From contig JAICXB010000008.1 of the NCBI GenBank assembly GCA_025980765.1, forward strand, positions 24,627 through 88,626: a DNA stretch of 64,000 nucleotides, read 5' to 3'. The notes below the pieces were generated by a model, which was not told the DNA's origin, did not search any database, and saw nothing but the letters and a program-made list of their open reading frames with translations. Position numbers and translations under genes: made by a program. This DNA is from Terriglobales bacterium (lineage in GTDB: Bacteria > Acidobacteriota > Terriglobia > Terriglobales > Acidobacteriaceae). Each line of letters begins with the position of its first letter. Positions within the stretch are counted from its first letter, which is position 1. Shown here in pieces: positions 1 through 8,283 of the stretch.

Positions 1-1
1 T

Positions 2-586
2 CTCGCGCCGGCAACCGCGGATGTTGCCACCCTGCTCGACGCAGCCGGAAAAGACGTGGTGCTGGTCGAGACCGTCGGCGTTGGCCAGGATGAGATCGAC
101 ATTGTTCGTCTGGCCGATGTCACCATTGTCATCCTCGTTCCCGGAATGGGAGACGATGTGCAGACCATCAAAGCAGGCATCATGGAGATCGCCGACATCT
201 TCGTGATTAACAAGAGCGACCGCGAAGGCGCCGAGCGCGTCGAGCGCGAGATTCGCGCCATGCAGACGCTGGCCATCCGCCGCGACGACTGGACTCCACC
301 TATTCTGAAGACCGTCGCCACCGAAGCCATCGGCATCCCAGAATTGGCAAAAGCGATTGATGGGTACCGGAAGTATCTTGAAGGCAAGCAGCTGCTGATG
401 GCGAAGAAGGTGAGCAACTGGCGTGAGCGCCTGATCGAGATGTTACGCAAGGCGCTGCTCGATCGGATGATGCGCGAGCGCCTGGATGCTGCGCTGCTCG
501 ACCGCTACGCCCGCGAAATCGCTGAGCACCGCCGCGATCCGTATTCTCTGGTTGAAGAACTGGTAACAGGGACGGTTGCCGGCTAG
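2..586 (+). CDS. meaB: MeaB/ArgK-family GTPase, C-terminal part (5' end outside window)
   Basis: C-terminal 194 residues of a G3E-family P-loop GTPase that loads and protects adenosylcobalamin-dependent methylmalonyl-CoA mutase. The frame is open to the left edge, so the Walker A region is missing. Visible are the switch segment ETVGVGQDE, the hydrophobic strand before VPGMGDDVQ, and the guanine-specificity motif NKSD. The C-terminal part is helical and Arg-rich, as in MeaB dimerisation arms. The next gene encodes methylmalonyl-CoA epimerase, which supports a role in propionate/methylmalonyl-CoA metabolism rather than the old lysine/arginine transport ATPase label. The family assignment is secure; the exact mutase partner is not in the window. 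Confidence 0.9.
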   Translation, partial: LAPATADVATLLDAAGKDVVLVETVGVGQDEIDIVRLADVTIVILVPGMGDDVQTIKAGIMEIADIFVINKSDREGAERVEREIRAMQTLAIRRDDWTPPILKTVATEAIGIPELAKAIDGYRKYLEGKQLLMAKKVSNWRERLIEMLRKALLDRMMRERLDAALLDRYAREIAEHRRDPYSLVEELVTGTVAG

Positions 587-694
587 CGTTAATCTCGCAG
601 CACGATTGCAGGAAAAACCAGTCGTGCACTCAGGCGAGCAGACGGGGCATACCCCGTTTCTACCCTGTATTGGTCTGCAGTTTTAGAGTACAGC

Positions 695-1102
695 ATGTAT
701 AAAGTCGATCATCTCGGAATCGCGGTGAAGAGCATTGCCAGCGCGCGGCGCTTCTACGAGCAACTCGGCTTGGCTGTTGTTGGCGAAGAGGTCGTTGAAC
801 ACGAGAAAGTCCGTGCCGCGATGCTGCCTGTTGGTGAAACCCGCTTTGAACTGCTGGAGCCCACTTCCGAGGACTCCGTGATCGCCAAATTCATTGCCAA
901 ACGCGGCGAAGGACTGCACCATGTTGCCGTGCACGTGAATGACATCTCGGCAACTTTCGAAGACCTCAAGCGCCGCGGCGTGCGCCTTATCTCCGACGAA
1001 ATCAAGGTTGGGGCGGGCGGCCATCTGTATATCTTCGTTCATCCCTCCGCAACCGGCGGCGTCCTGCTTGAACTCTGCCAGGACCCGATCAGCGCGGTTT
1101 AG
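695..1102 (+). CDS. mce: Methylmalonyl-CoA epimerase
   Basis: 135-residue VOC-superfamily protein, the usual epimerase length. It interconverts (R)- and (S)-methylmalonyl-CoA in the cytoplasm. It opens with VDHLGIAV, whose His is a metal ligand. A second ligand lies in GLHHVAVHV near residue 76, and the final strand VLLELCQ supplies the Glu ligand. Two beta-alpha-beta modules can be followed through the sequence. It lies 108 bases after meaB on the same strand, as in many propionate operons. No strong ribosome-binding site is visible before ATG 695, but the VDHLGIAV start fits family N-termini closely. A generic glyoxalase is the alternative, made less likely by the neighbour. Confidence 0.9.
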   Translation: MYKVDHLGIAVKSIASARRFYEQLGLAVVGEEVVEHEKVRAAMLPVGETRFELLEPTSEDSVIAKFIAKRGEGLHHVAVHVNDISATFEDLKRRGVRLISDEIKVGAGGHLYIFVHPSATGGVLLELCQDPISAV

Positions 1103-1103
1103 A

Positions 1104-1805
1104 ATGCTGCTGCTCGCTGTGGACACCTCCGGTCGCCAGGGCGGTATCACTCTTGCCGGCGGCAGCGACAGCGAATTCCAAATCATCGAATCATTGGGAA
1201 TTCAAGGCGGAACATTTTCCGCCGAACTGATTCCACAGATTTCTGGCCTGCTTGCCCGGCACAGGCTTTCCGCGCAGGACCTTGAAGGGCTTGTGGCAGT
1301 CACCGGCCCCGGATCGTTCACCGGATTACGCGTGGGGCTCACCGCCGTCAAGGGTCTGGCAGAAGCTCTGAATTTGCCGATCGCGGTGGTTTCCGCGCTG
1401 GAGCTACTGGCATTTTCTGCGGCTGGTGGCTGCGTGGCACTGGCAGAACCGGCGTCGGCTGTGTCAAAGCCGATCCTGGCGATAATTGATGCCGGAAGAA
1501 ATGAGGTTTACGCCGGCATTTACGAGCAAAGGGGGAACGAGGTTCACATGCGCGTCGAATCGCTCCTGTCTCTTTCTGAGGCGCAGGAGCAGGCCGGCAG
1601 AGGCGGGTTCCGCGCAATCACACGGGACCAGGCAATCGCAGCGAAGTTTTCCCATATCGAAATCGTGGCGTATCCCGGCTGTCAAACAGCGGCGAAATTG
1701 GGCCTGCAAAAGCTGCTCACCGGAGACACGGTGGACGTGCTCGCGCTCGACGCCAATTACATCCGCAAGTCCGAAGCCGAGTATCTGCGGAAAATGCAGA
1801 TATGA
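1104..1805 (+). CDS. tsaB: tRNA threonylcarbamoyladenosine biosynthesis protein TsaB
   Basis: 233-residue ASKHA-fold protein. TsaB is the non-catalytic partner of TsaD in making t6A37 of ANN-decoding tRNAs. The sequence shows the N-terminal AVDTSG motif and the family signature GPGSFTGLRVG near residue 70. The ORF track extends upstream to 939 inside mce, but ATG 1104 follows the mce stop by one base and gives the normal MLLLAVDTS start, so I use it. The 3' end overlaps rimI by four bases (ATGA), which indicates translational coupling. tsaD and tsaE are not in this window. Confidence 0.92.
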   Translation: MLLLAVDTSGRQGGITLAGGSDSEFQIIESLGIQGGTFSAELIPQISGLLARHRLSAQDLEGLVAVTGPGSFTGLRVGLTAVKGLAEALNLPIAVVSALELLAFSAAGGCVALAEPASAVSKPILAIIDAGRNEVYAGIYEQRGNEVHMRVESLLSLSEAQEQAGRGGFRAITRDQAIAAKFSHIEIVAYPGCQTAAKLGLQKLLTGDTVDVLALDANYIRKSEAEYLRKMQI

Positions 1806-2260
1806 AAATTGCAATAATCCGCTGCGCTAGTTGTGCTGACCTGCCCTCCATTCTCGATATTGAGCGCGCCTCGCCTGCGGCTGCGCACTGGCCCGACTCT
1901 GAGTACACCAGTGCCGTCGACTACCCTGCTCGTCTGCTCCTCGTTGCCGAGCAGAACTCCCAAGTCGTGGGTTTCGCGATCGCTTTTACAGCAATCGCAG
2001 AGTGGGAGTTGGAGAACATTGCCGTTCATCCAGGCTCTCGCGAACAAGGCATCGGACGTGTTCTGATGAATGCCTTGATTGAGGCCGCCAAAGCAGCCGG
2101 AGCCACCGAGATCCGCCAGGAAATCCGGGCGTCAAACCTTCCTGCACAGCGCCTGGCGCAATCCTGCGGATTTGTCCAGGATGGCAAACGGGCCGCCTAC
2201 TACAGAGAGCCGGTGGAGGAGGCGATCTTATTTAAGTTCATCATGGTCCCCGCCTCGTGA
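1802..2260 (+). CDS. rimI: Ribosomal protein S18-alanine N-acetyltransferase (GNAT)
   Basis: 152-residue GNAT acetyltransferase. It has the acceptor strand WELENIAVHP followed by the acetyl-CoA pyrophosphate loop REQGIGRVLM near residue 80, and a C-terminal ARRLA/NLPAQRLAQSCGF-type segment typical of RimI. RimI acetylates the N-terminal alanine of ribosomal protein S18. Overlap with tsaB (ATGA) reproduces the very common tsaB-rimI pairing, which is the main reason for choosing RimI over an unspecified GNAT. The stop codon abuts an octamer-array hairpin immediately downstream. Confidence 0.82.
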   Translation: MKIAIIRCASCADLPSILDIERASPAAAHWPDSEYTSAVDYPARLLLVAEQNSQVVGFAIAFTAIAEWELENIAVHPGSREQGIGRVLMNALIEAAKAAGATEIRQEIRASNLPAQRLAQSCGFVQDGKRAAYYREPVEEAILFKFIMVPAS

Positions 2261-2335
2261 TCATCGGGTGATCGGGTCATCGGGTCATCGGGTGAAGTCA
2301 GATCGCCCGATCACCCGATGGCCCGATCACCCGAT
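2261..2335. repeat. Family A hairpin, 8-base period (ATCGGGTG/C units)
   Basis: Left arm is four tandem octamers (ATCGGGTG, ATCGGGTC twice, ATCGGGTG). The right arm, after a 7-9 base loop, is the inverse with units ATCACCCG or ATGGCCCG. It begins directly after the rimI stop. There is no T-run, so it is not a typical intrinsic terminator. Confidence 0.9.
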
Positions 2336-2474
2336 CTCAACTTCTGCTCTGGAAAATGATTGAACGACCTCCGCCCCTTGTGCTAACTTTCAACTCCCAA
2401 GGCCTTTTGAACCCGGCAAAGCCCGGCAACGGGATTTCTGGGCATGGGGCTTCTGGCCAGGAGGTCCTTAAAGG

Positions 2475-2702
2475 ATGGCAAATTCCCTCCGCGAAGAGCT
2501 TATGGCCAGCCACGATGAATTCCGTAGGCTGGCCGAGGAACACTCACGATACTGTCAACGTCTCGAAACTCTCATCCAAAAGCGGTACCTCTCCGACGAC
2601 GAAAAACTGGAAGAAGTCCGACTCAAGAAGCTAAAGCTGCGCGTTAAAGACGACATGGAGTCGCTGGAAGCCAGTCTCCGGCAACAGCACCAGGTCGCTT
2701 AA
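2475..2702 (+). CDS. DUF465 (YdcH-like) small coiled-coil protein
   Basis: 75-residue, highly charged, predominantly helical protein with heptad-like Leu spacing. The pattern [11 protein letters not shown] near residue 12 followed by [23 protein letters not shown] matches the DUF465/YdcH family (usually 70-80 residues). Its biochemical role is not established. It is preceded by an AGGAGG-like sequence (CCAGGAGGTCC) at good distance from ATG 2475. The 139 bases before it contain the end of the rimI-side hairpin and a GC-rich stretch with CCCGGC repeats, in which I recognise no riboswitch. Cytoplasmic; no signal peptide. Confidence 0.75.
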   Translation: MANSLREELMASHDEFRRLAEEHSRYCQRLETLIQKRYLSDDEKLEEVRLKKLKLRVKDDMESLEASLRQQHQVA

Positions 2703-2780
2703 AAGACCTTCATTGGGAAATGCACGGCGCGAGGCTCACTCGCGCCGCTCGCGTCTAGGCCCATACCTGGCCAAAGCCGA

Positions 2781-2786
2781 TATAAT
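2781..2786 (+). promoter_or_regulatory. Candidate -10 box TATAAT before psd
   Basis: A perfect TATAAT lies 13 bases before the preferred psd ATG at 2800, so transcription would start only a few bases before the start codon (nearly leaderless mRNA). No convincing -35 hexamer at 16-18 bases was found. Confidence 0.35.
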
Positions 2787-2799
2787 CTCCTCATCCCCT

Positions 2800-3447
2800 A
2801 TGGTTCGCGATGGAATTTTTTACGGCTTGGGTGCGGCGGCCGCGGCTGTACTTCTCGGTCTGCTTACGAATCCCTGGTGGGCCCTTCCGGCGGTGCTGCT
2901 GGGAGCATTCTTTCTGTGGTTTTTTCGCGACCCAGAGCGCTCGATTCCGGATGCGCCCGGCCTGGTGGTCTCTCCTGCCGACGGCAAAGTGACCGCCATT
3001 GTTGATTTCGAGCAGGGCGGAAAACGCCTGCGCCGCATCAGCATCTTCCTGAGCGTATTCAACGTTCATGTGAACCGCTCCCCGATTCAAGGCACGATTA
3101 CCGGCATTTGTTACCGGAAGGGGAAATTCGGCAATGCCATGGGTGGCAGCTCGTCGGAAGCCAACGAGCAGAACATTGTCACTATGCAGGGCGAAGGGCA
3201 TACGGTCGTCTTCAAGCAGATTGCCGGGCTGCTGGCGCGGCGCATCGTGTTTACCGGACGCACAGGCGATAAGCTCGCCCGCGGACAGCGCGTCGGCCTG
3301 ATCAAGTTCGGATCGCGCGTGGATGTGGTGCTCGACAGCTCTGCTGAGCTGAAGGTAAAGATCGGAGACCATGTCGCCGGTGGTTCTTCCGTGCTCGCCG
3401 CGGTGCCGGTCCCTGCTAACCTCGAGCGCGCAGAGTTGGTGCGATGA
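2800..3447 (+). CDS. psd: Phosphatidylserine decarboxylase proenzyme (short PSD-A type)
   Basis: Converts phosphatidylserine to phosphatidylethanolamine at the inner membrane. The protein of 215 residues has two N-terminal hydrophobic segments, then [14 protein letters not shown], and NVHVNRSP, all typical of the family. The self-cleavage site is the GS pair in KFGSRVDV (Ser near residue 172), where the pyruvoyl group forms. The ORF track starts at 2713, but the extra 29 residues are Arg-rich and unlike the family, and a TATAAT lies inside them, so ATG 2800 is preferred. It overlaps pssA by four bases, so synthesis and decarboxylation of PS are co-expressed. Confidence 0.93.
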   Translation: MVRDGIFYGLGAAAAAVLLGLLTNPWWALPAVLLGAFFLWFFRDPERSIPDAPGLVVSPADGKVTAIVDFEQGGKRLRRISIFLSVFNVHVNRSPIQGTITGICYRKGKFGNAMGGSSSEANEQNIVTMQGEGHTVVFKQIAGLLARRIVFTGRTGDKLARGQRVGLIKFGSRVDVVLDSSAELKVKIGDHVAGGSSVLAAVPVPANLERAELVR

Positions 3448-4322
3448 ATCTGCAACGCCCATTCCGCCGCAAGGATGATCCCAAGCAGCCGCATCGAATG
3501 CGTCGCGGCATGTATATCCTGCCGTCACTCTTTACCGCCGGCAATATTGCCGCGGGTTATTACGCGCTCTCGCAAACCATCCAGGGCAGCGCCGGCGCCT
3601 TCTGGCATTTTGATAACGCTGCAAAGGCCATCGGCTTCGCCGTTGCATTCGACGGACTTGACGGCCGCATCGCGCGCATGACCAACACCACCAGCGATTT
3701 TGGACGCGAGTTGGACTCCCTTGCCGACGTAATCGCATTTGGCGTCGCTCCGGCCCTGCTGGCGTGGATGTGGGGGTGTCATATGCTCCCGGAGCTGTGG
3801 AATCCAGATCTGCGCACGAAGCTCATTCAGCTCGGCGCGATTGCGACCTTCATCTTTCTCATCGCGGGCGCCAGCCGTCTTGCGCGCTTCAATATCAGCA
3901 AGAACCCGCAACCGAAAAATCCTGGGCGGCCGGACCGCAAGTATTTCGTCGGCATGCCAATTCCAGCGGGCGCAGCCATGATCGCGGCCACCGTTCACTT
4001 CGGCGATGGCTCACCGCTCGACAAATGGTGGCAGACGGTGCTCTGGATGGCTTTCGTAGTGCTGATTGGTTATTTGATGGTCAGCACCTGGCGTTTTTGG
4101 AGTCCGAAAGGCATTGACCTGCGGGCGCGCGCGCCCTTCTACCTGATGATCCTCATCTGCGGCATCATTGCGCTGGTGTGGTTCTTCTCCGAGTATGTGC
4201 TGTTTGCGCTCGCGCTGCTGTATCTTGTCTCCGGAGTCCTGGCGCGCTTCGCGTACTCGTTCCGGCGGCGGCCGCCTTCCTCTCCCCAGCCTGAACCGCA
4301 GCCGCGGGTGGACATGGCATGA
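3444..4322 (+). CDS. pssA: CDP-diacylglycerol-serine O-phosphatidyltransferase
   Basis: 292-residue multi-pass membrane enzyme making phosphatidylserine from CDP-diacylglycerol and serine. The CDP-alcohol phosphotransferase signature is complete: DGRIAR, eight residues, G, three residues, D, three residues, D (within the segment near residues 75-93). Several hydrophobic segments follow, including one around [19 protein letters not shown] near the C-terminus, and the tail is Pro/Arg-rich. ATGA overlaps on both sides (psd upstream, Asd-like downstream) indicate a tightly coupled phospholipid operon. Substrate choice (serine rather than glycerol phosphate or inositol) follows from the adjacent psd. 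Confidence 0.92.
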   Translation: MNLQRPFRRKDDPKQPHRMRRGMYILPSLFTAGNIAAGYYALSQTIQGSAGAFWHFDNAAKAIGFAVAFDGLDGRIARMTNTTSDFGRELDSLADVIAFGVAPALLAWMWGCHMLPELWNPDLRTKLIQLGAIATFIFLIAGASRLARFNISKNPQPKNPGRPDRKYFVGMPIPAGAAMIAATVHFGDGSPLDKWWQTVLWMAFVVLIGYLMVSTWRFWSPKGIDLRARAPFYLMILICGIIALVWFFSEYVLFALALLYLVSGVLARFAYSFRRRPPSSPQPEPQPRVDMA

Positions 4323-5377
4323 AACGCACGATCGGCGGAAATGGCTTTCGCGTAGCGATTGTGGGCGCGGCCACGCTCAAAGGGCGCGAGCTCAAGGATG
4401 TCCTCGACGAGATGAATTTTCCCGTGGTGGACGTGAAGCTGCTCGATGACGACGAATCGCTGGGCCAGGTCGAGAGCGTCGGCGAGGAAGCGACCTTCAT
4501 TCAGCCGACAGATCCTGAGCACTTCCGCAATGTGGACTTCGCGTTCTTCACCTCCGACGCAGCCTTTACTAAACGACATTGGCGCAGCGCGCTGGAGTCC
4601 AGCAGCACCGTCGTGGATCTGTCCTATGCGCTCGATCAGCAACCCGACGTGAGCATTCGCTCCCCCTGGATCGAAAAGGAACTGGAACGAGAATCCGGCC
4701 AGCGCCCGGAGCGCGAAGACCTGACCACCACGGCCGTGGTCATCGCCCATCCCGCAGCAACGATTCTTGCGCTGCTGCTGCTCCGTGCGCGCAATGCCGG
4801 CGCAATTCGCACGGCGGCGGCTACGGTCTTTGAGCCGGTTTCGGAACAAGGCAAGCGCGGCATGGACGAGTTGCATCAGCAAACCGTAAATCTGCTGTCG
4901 TTTCATTCGTTGCCGAAAGAGGTCTTCGACGAGCAGGTTGCCTTCAACATGCTGGGCCGCTTCGGCGAGGGCTCTTCGATTTCCTTGAAAGCAGTAGAAG
5001 ACCGCGTAGCCGCACACTTCGAGAAGATCAGCGAGGGACGTCTGCCGGTGCCTTCGGTGATGCTGGTGCAGGCTCCGACCTTCCACGCGCATGTCTTTTC
5101 CATCTACATTCAGTTTGAGCGCGAACTCCCGATATTGGAACTGGCGAGATCGCTGGCAGGAGAGCACGTAAGCTTGACCAGTCCGGGCGAGGATGGTCCG
5201 AGCAACGTGATCGCCGCCGGACAAGCCAACGTGCTGCTTGCGGTGCGACCGGACTCGCGCAATCCCAACAGCTTTTGGCTGTGGGCCGCGTCAGACAACC
5301 TGAAGATCGCCGCCATCTCCGCCGTCGAGTGCGCAGCCACACTGAGCGCCATGCGGCCCATGGGGAAGGTGCAGTAA
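4319..5377 (+). CDS. Aspartate-semialdehyde dehydrogenase-like (USG-1-type) protein lacking the catalytic Cys
   Basis: 352 residues with the two-domain architecture of the Asd family: N-terminal Rossmann start VAIVGAATLKGREL, then a dimerisation/catalytic domain with ...NMLGRFGEGS and VQAPTFHAHVFSIYI, corresponding to the region of the catalytic His. The place where active Asd carries the nucleophilic Cys (PNC or PGC) reads AHPAATIL, so the Cys is replaced by Ala. Enzymatic ASADH activity is therefore unlikely, as in the USG-1 group. It overlaps pssA by ATGA, an unusual location for an amino-acid gene. Function unknown. Confidence 0.75.
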   Translation: MKRTIGGNGFRVAIVGAATLKGRELKDVLDEMNFPVVDVKLLDDDESLGQVESVGEEATFIQPTDPEHFRNVDFAFFTSDAAFTKRHWRSALESSSTVVDLSYALDQQPDVSIRSPWIEKELERESGQRPEREDLTTTAVVIAHPAATILALLLLRARNAGAIRTAAATVFEPVSEQGKRGMDELHQQTVNLLSFHSLPKEVFDEQVAFNMLGRFGEGSSISLKAVEDRVAAHFEKISEGRLPVPSVMLVQAPTFHAHVFSIYIQFERELPILELARSLAGEHVSLTSPGEDGPSNVIAAGQANVLLAVRPDSRNPNSFWLWAASDNLKIAAISAVECAATLSAMRPMGKVQ

Positions 5378-5380
5378 GGG

Positions 5381-5603
5381 CAGCGATAAGCGAAAAGCGA
5401 TAATCGATAAGCGATAAGCGATAAGCGAAAAGCGAAAATACAAAATCAGCAGCAAAATCTCACACGGATCGCACGGATGTTACGGATCGCACGGGTACAC
5501 CACATCATGAGCTATAGCTTGATCCGTGAAATCCGTTCCATCCCTGTTATCCGCGTGAGATTTTGGTTTTGCTTATTGCTTATTGCTTATTGCTTGTCGC
5601 TTG
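5381..5603. repeat. Nested hairpin: 7-base-period GCGATAA array enclosing 9-base-period ACGGAT array
   Basis: Outer left arm (5381-5439) is heptamers GCGATAA/GCGAAAA. The outer right arm (5566-5603) is the inverse TTGCTTA units. Between them CACACGGAT/CGCACGGAT/GTTACGGAT (period 9) faces ATCCGTGAAATCCGTT...ATCCGCGTGAGA. The right arm overlaps the start of the next gene. Confidence 0.85.
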
Positions 5604-6082
5604 GCGTTGGATGCGGTTATCACACCTCCAGCCACGCGCAAGTAAACCTGCCGCAGGGGATCAACACGGTTGCGATTCCCATTTTTGTGAACAAGACGCA
5701 GAGCTATCGCGTCGAGCAGGTGCTGACCCAGGCGGTAGTGCGCGAGTTTACCAGCCGCAGCGCCTACAAGGTCGTCAACAACGACGACGGCACCTCCGAC
5801 GCTGTGTTGAAAGGCACCGTCGTTTCCACGCAGCTTTCTCCTCTGACCTACGACTCGCAGACCGGACGCGCTTCGAGCGCGATTGTGCAGATCGTGGTCG
5901 ATGTAAAGGTGCTTGACCGGCATGGTAAGACGCTGTTCGATAATCCCAACTACAACTTTCGCGGCCAATACCAGGTGAGTCGCGATGTCTCCACGTTCTT
6001 CGACGAGAGCCCGCTCGCGGTCGATCGCCTCGCGCGCGATTTCGCGCGCAGCCTGGTTGCCGATGTGCTGGAGGGCTTTTAG
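5510..6082 (+). CDS. lptE: LptE-like LPS-assembly lipoprotein
   Basis: About 190 residues. LptE plugs the LptD barrel that inserts LPS into the outer membrane. A hydrophobic signal segment (FWFCLLLIAYCLSLGVGC) ends in a Cys followed by GYHTSSH, typical of LptE/RlpB mature N-termini. Further on are INTVAIPIFVNKTQSYRVEQVLTQ-type and FTSRSAYKVV segments seen in the LptE/DUF of diderms. The start is uncertain: the ORF opens at 5477, ATG 5510 is my choice, and no clear RBS is seen. The signal peptide is encoded by one arm of the hairpin described above. The lipobox (Gly at -3) is not ideal. holA follows with a one-base overlap, as lptE-holA often do. Confidence 0.75.
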   Translation, partial: SYSLIREIRSIPVIRVRFWFCLLLIAYCLSLGVGCGYHTSSHAQVNLPQGINTVAIPIFVNKTQSYRVEQVLTQAVVREFTSRSAYKVVNNDDGTSDAVLKGTVVSTQLSPLTYDSQTGRASSAIVQIVVDVKVLDRHGKTLFDNPNYNFRGQYQVSRDVSTFFDESPLAVDRLARDFARSLVADVLEGF

Positions 6083-7212
6083 TGCCGGGGCGAAGTTTCG
6101 CGGCGACCGAACGGTTCGTCTCCGAGATTTCGGCGCGCAAGCTGAAACCCGCATACGTGCTGGTCGGTGATGAAGTGTTCTTTCGCGACCGTTGCCGGGC
6201 GGCGCTGTTGCAGCATCTGGTCACGCCGGAGCTGCGCGACTTCAGCCTGCACGATCTCGATCTGGCAGACACGCCGGTTGCCGAGGTGCTCGACCTGGCG
6301 CGCACTCCATCGCTGATGTCGCCGTTTCAGGTCTTCTTCATTCGCGGCGTAAAGGCGCTGTATGGACGCGGGTCGCACGCGGAAGAATTCGCTGCAATCG
6401 AGGCCTATTCTCGCAATCCCAATCCCGATGCGGTACTCATCTTCGTCGCCGACCACATCAGCATTCCCGCCGACGCGCGCCGCATGGAGATGCAGGACAA
6501 AGAGCGTTACGAACGCATCCGCGAGACCCTCGGCGAGTTTTGCGCGGTCATCGAACTGGCGCGAGTAGAGGAAAGCGATGGCATCCGCTGGGTGGTCGAA
6601 CACGCCACCAAAGAAGCGGTGAAGGTGGATGCCGACGCAGCGCGCGAACTCGTGGATGCACTCGGCGCGGACATGACGCTCATCGCCAACGAGCTCGAGA
6701 AGCTCATCCTCTATGTCGGTCAGAAAAAACGAATCACGATCGGCGACGTCGAGACCATGGTGCTCGCCGCCAAGCAGCGCTCGCTGTATGAACTCACCGA
6801 CGCGATCTCCGCCAAAGATCGCGTGCGCGCGCTCGCCGTGCTGGACGCGCTCCTGTCCAGCGAAGAGGGAGAAGAGGCTGCCATTGGACACATCTACATG
6901 CTGGCCCGCACCTTCCGCCAGATGCTGGTGATCCTGGAAAAAAATGTGCGCGATTCGCGCGCCATCTGGCAGGCGCTGTGGCAAGGCTTCCGCGTGCCGC
7001 CGTTTGCCGCGGAAGACATTATTCGCCAGGCCCGCCGCTACAAATCGCGCCGCGAACTCACCCGTGCCCTCCGCCTGCTCGCCCGCGCCGACCTCGCCCT
7101 GCGCTCTAACCCGCCAAGCAAACGCCTGGTGCTGGAAAAGCTGGTGATCGATCTCTGCGCTGAGTCAACCAACCCGCCGCTGCATTCGATGCAGGAAGAG
7201 TTGGTGTTGTAA
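6082..7212 (+). CDS. holA: DNA polymerase III delta subunit
   Basis: 376-residue clamp-loader subunit that opens the beta clamp. The N-terminal portion reads KPAYVLVGDEVFFRD, the HolA counterpart of the P-loop domain start. PFQVFFIRGVKAL and a C-terminal helical collar domain (DAISAKDRVRALAVLDALL, then IYMLARTFRQML) fit the family. Start codon is GTG 6082, whose first base is the last base of the upstream TAG stop (TAGTG). The lptE-holA adjacency is common in diderm bacteria and supports both calls. Cytoplasmic. Confidence 0.9.
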   Translation: MPGRSFAATERFVSEISARKLKPAYVLVGDEVFFRDRCRAALLQHLVTPELRDFSLHDLDLADTPVAEVLDLARTPSLMSPFQVFFIRGVKALYGRGSHAEEFAAIEAYSRNPNPDAVLIFVADHISIPADARRMEMQDKERYERIRETLGEFCAVIELARVEESDGIRWVVEHATKEAVKVDADAARELVDALGADMTLIANELEKLILYVGQKKRITIGDVETMVLAAKQRSLYELTDAISAKDRVRALAVLDALLSSEEGEEAAIGHIYMLARTFRQMLVILEKNVRDSRAIWQALWQGFRVPPFAAEDIIRQARRYKSRRELTRALRLLARADLALRSNPPSKRLVLEKLVIDLCAESTNPPLHSMQEELVL

Positions 7213-7213
7213 A

Positions 7214-7290
7214 AGCCGCTGGCTACCCGCTGCGAGCAAAATCACATGTGCAAGATGTTGCTAGCAGCCAGCAGCAAGCAGCGAGCAGCT
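7214..7290. repeat. Family B hairpin, 7-base period (TAGCTGC/TGGCTAC units)
   Basis: Left arm near 7214-7237 (CCGCTGGCTACCCGCTGCGAGC), right arm 7260-7290 (GCTAGCAGCCAGCAGCAAGC...). It lies between the convergent holA and ligase genes. The ligase stop codon (7289-7291) falls in the right arm. Confidence 0.8.
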
Positions 7291-8263
7291 ATTCCAACAC
7301 ACACTCTCGCGGCTCTTTATCTTTCCTCAAGCCCTCGAATACCGGCGCGCGCATCTTCAGCCCGCCGCCTTTGCTGTCGCTTTCGTGGGTCCACTCGGTG
7401 AATTTGATTTCGGCGACCAGATCCGGCTTTACCCAATGCGTCTTGCGCGGGCTATCTACTTTGCCGAAAAAGGGATTCTCTTTGCTTTCGCGCTGGTGCA
7501 GCAGCTTCCACATGTTGGCATGCGAGTTGTGGGTAAATCCGCTGCCTGCCTGCCCTACAGGAATCAGGCGTCCTTGTTTGTCGTACAGCCCTAAGATCAG
7601 CGAACCGAAATTTTCGCGGCTGCCGCGAGGATCGGTGTAGCCGCCGATGACGCATTCCTGCCGCTGTGTGATTTTGATCTTTTGCCACTCCCGGCTGCGT
7701 TTTTCGATGTAACAGCTCTTACGCCGCTTGGCGACAATGCCTTCCAGGTTCTGCTGGCGCGCGGCCGCGAGCAGCGCTGTTCCGTTTCCTACGAAATGCT
7801 CGGAGATGCGCAGCAGCTCATTGGGCCGCACCACCTCGGCCAACAGGCGCTTGCGCTCTTCCAGATCGACGCGCAACAGCGAATATCCGTCGAGGTAAAG
7901 AAGATCGAAGACGTAATAGACGATGAAGATGCTGCGGTCGGGGGTACGCCGCTTGCCCTCGAGCGATAAGCCGCTGCGCTGCTGCATGAGGCTGAACGAG
8001 GCGCGCCCGTTCTCGTCGAGAGCGACGATCTCGCCATCGAGGATGCACTGCCCGCATTCGAGCTGTCCGGCAATCGAGTGCAATTCTGGGAAGTCGGCGG
8101 TCTGCTCGTTCTGATTGCGCGACATCATGCGGAACGAGCCGTCATTCTCGCCGTAATGGACGATGGAACGATAGCCGTCCCATTTGATCTCGTAGAACCA
8201 CTCGTCGCTGTCGAATACTGCATCGACGATGGTCGCCAGCATGGGATGGATGGCGCGCGGCAT
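7289..8263 (-). CDS. ligD: ATP-dependent DNA ligase domain of LigD (separated from its PE domain)
   Basis: 324 residues. The nucleotidyltransferase motifs are all visible: EIKWDGYR with adenylated Lys near residue 27 (motif I), LDGEIVALD (III), EGIVAKR (IV) and EWQKIK (V). An OB-fold domain follows, with QECVIGGYTDPRG and GLKMRAPVFEGLR near the end, typical of LigD. The start shown (MPRAIHPML) matches where LigD ligase domains begin. The frame stays open upstream as [13 protein letters not shown] to the T10/A10 run at 8304-8313, so this is probably the second half of one protein. No polymerase (primase-like) domain follows, and no ku gene is in the window. Confidence 0.88.
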   Translation of the reverse strand: MPRAIHPMLATIVDAVFDSDEWFYEIKWDGYRSIVHYGENDGSFRMMSRNQNEQTADFPELHSIAGQLECGQCILDGEIVALDENGRASFSLMQQRSGLSLEGKRRTPDRSIFIVYYVFDLLYLDGYSLLRVDLEERKRLLAEVVRPNELLRISEHFVGNGTALLAAARQQNLEGIVAKRRKSCYIEKRSREWQKIKITQRQECVIGGYTDPRGSRENFGSLILGLYDKQGRLIPVGQAGSGFTHNSHANMWKLLHQRESKENPFFGKVDSPRKTHWVKPDLVAEIKFTEWTHESDSKGGGLKMRAPVFEGLRKDKEPRECVLE

Positions 8264-8283
8264 GGGCGCCTTGGCTGCGCCTT

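Noticed and set aside
2261-2335. Repeated octamers considered as a CRISPR array
   Set aside because: Units are 8 bases without spacers, arms are inverted, and no cas genes are in the window.
4139-5224. 361-aa minus-strand ORF opposite the Asd-like gene
   Set aside because: Shadow of the plus-strand gene: composition (His/Arg-rich, no domain) and strong family motifs in the opposite frame show the plus strand is coding.
6079-6984. 301-aa minus-strand ORF opposite holA
   Set aside because: Shadow; holA motifs are in the plus frame.
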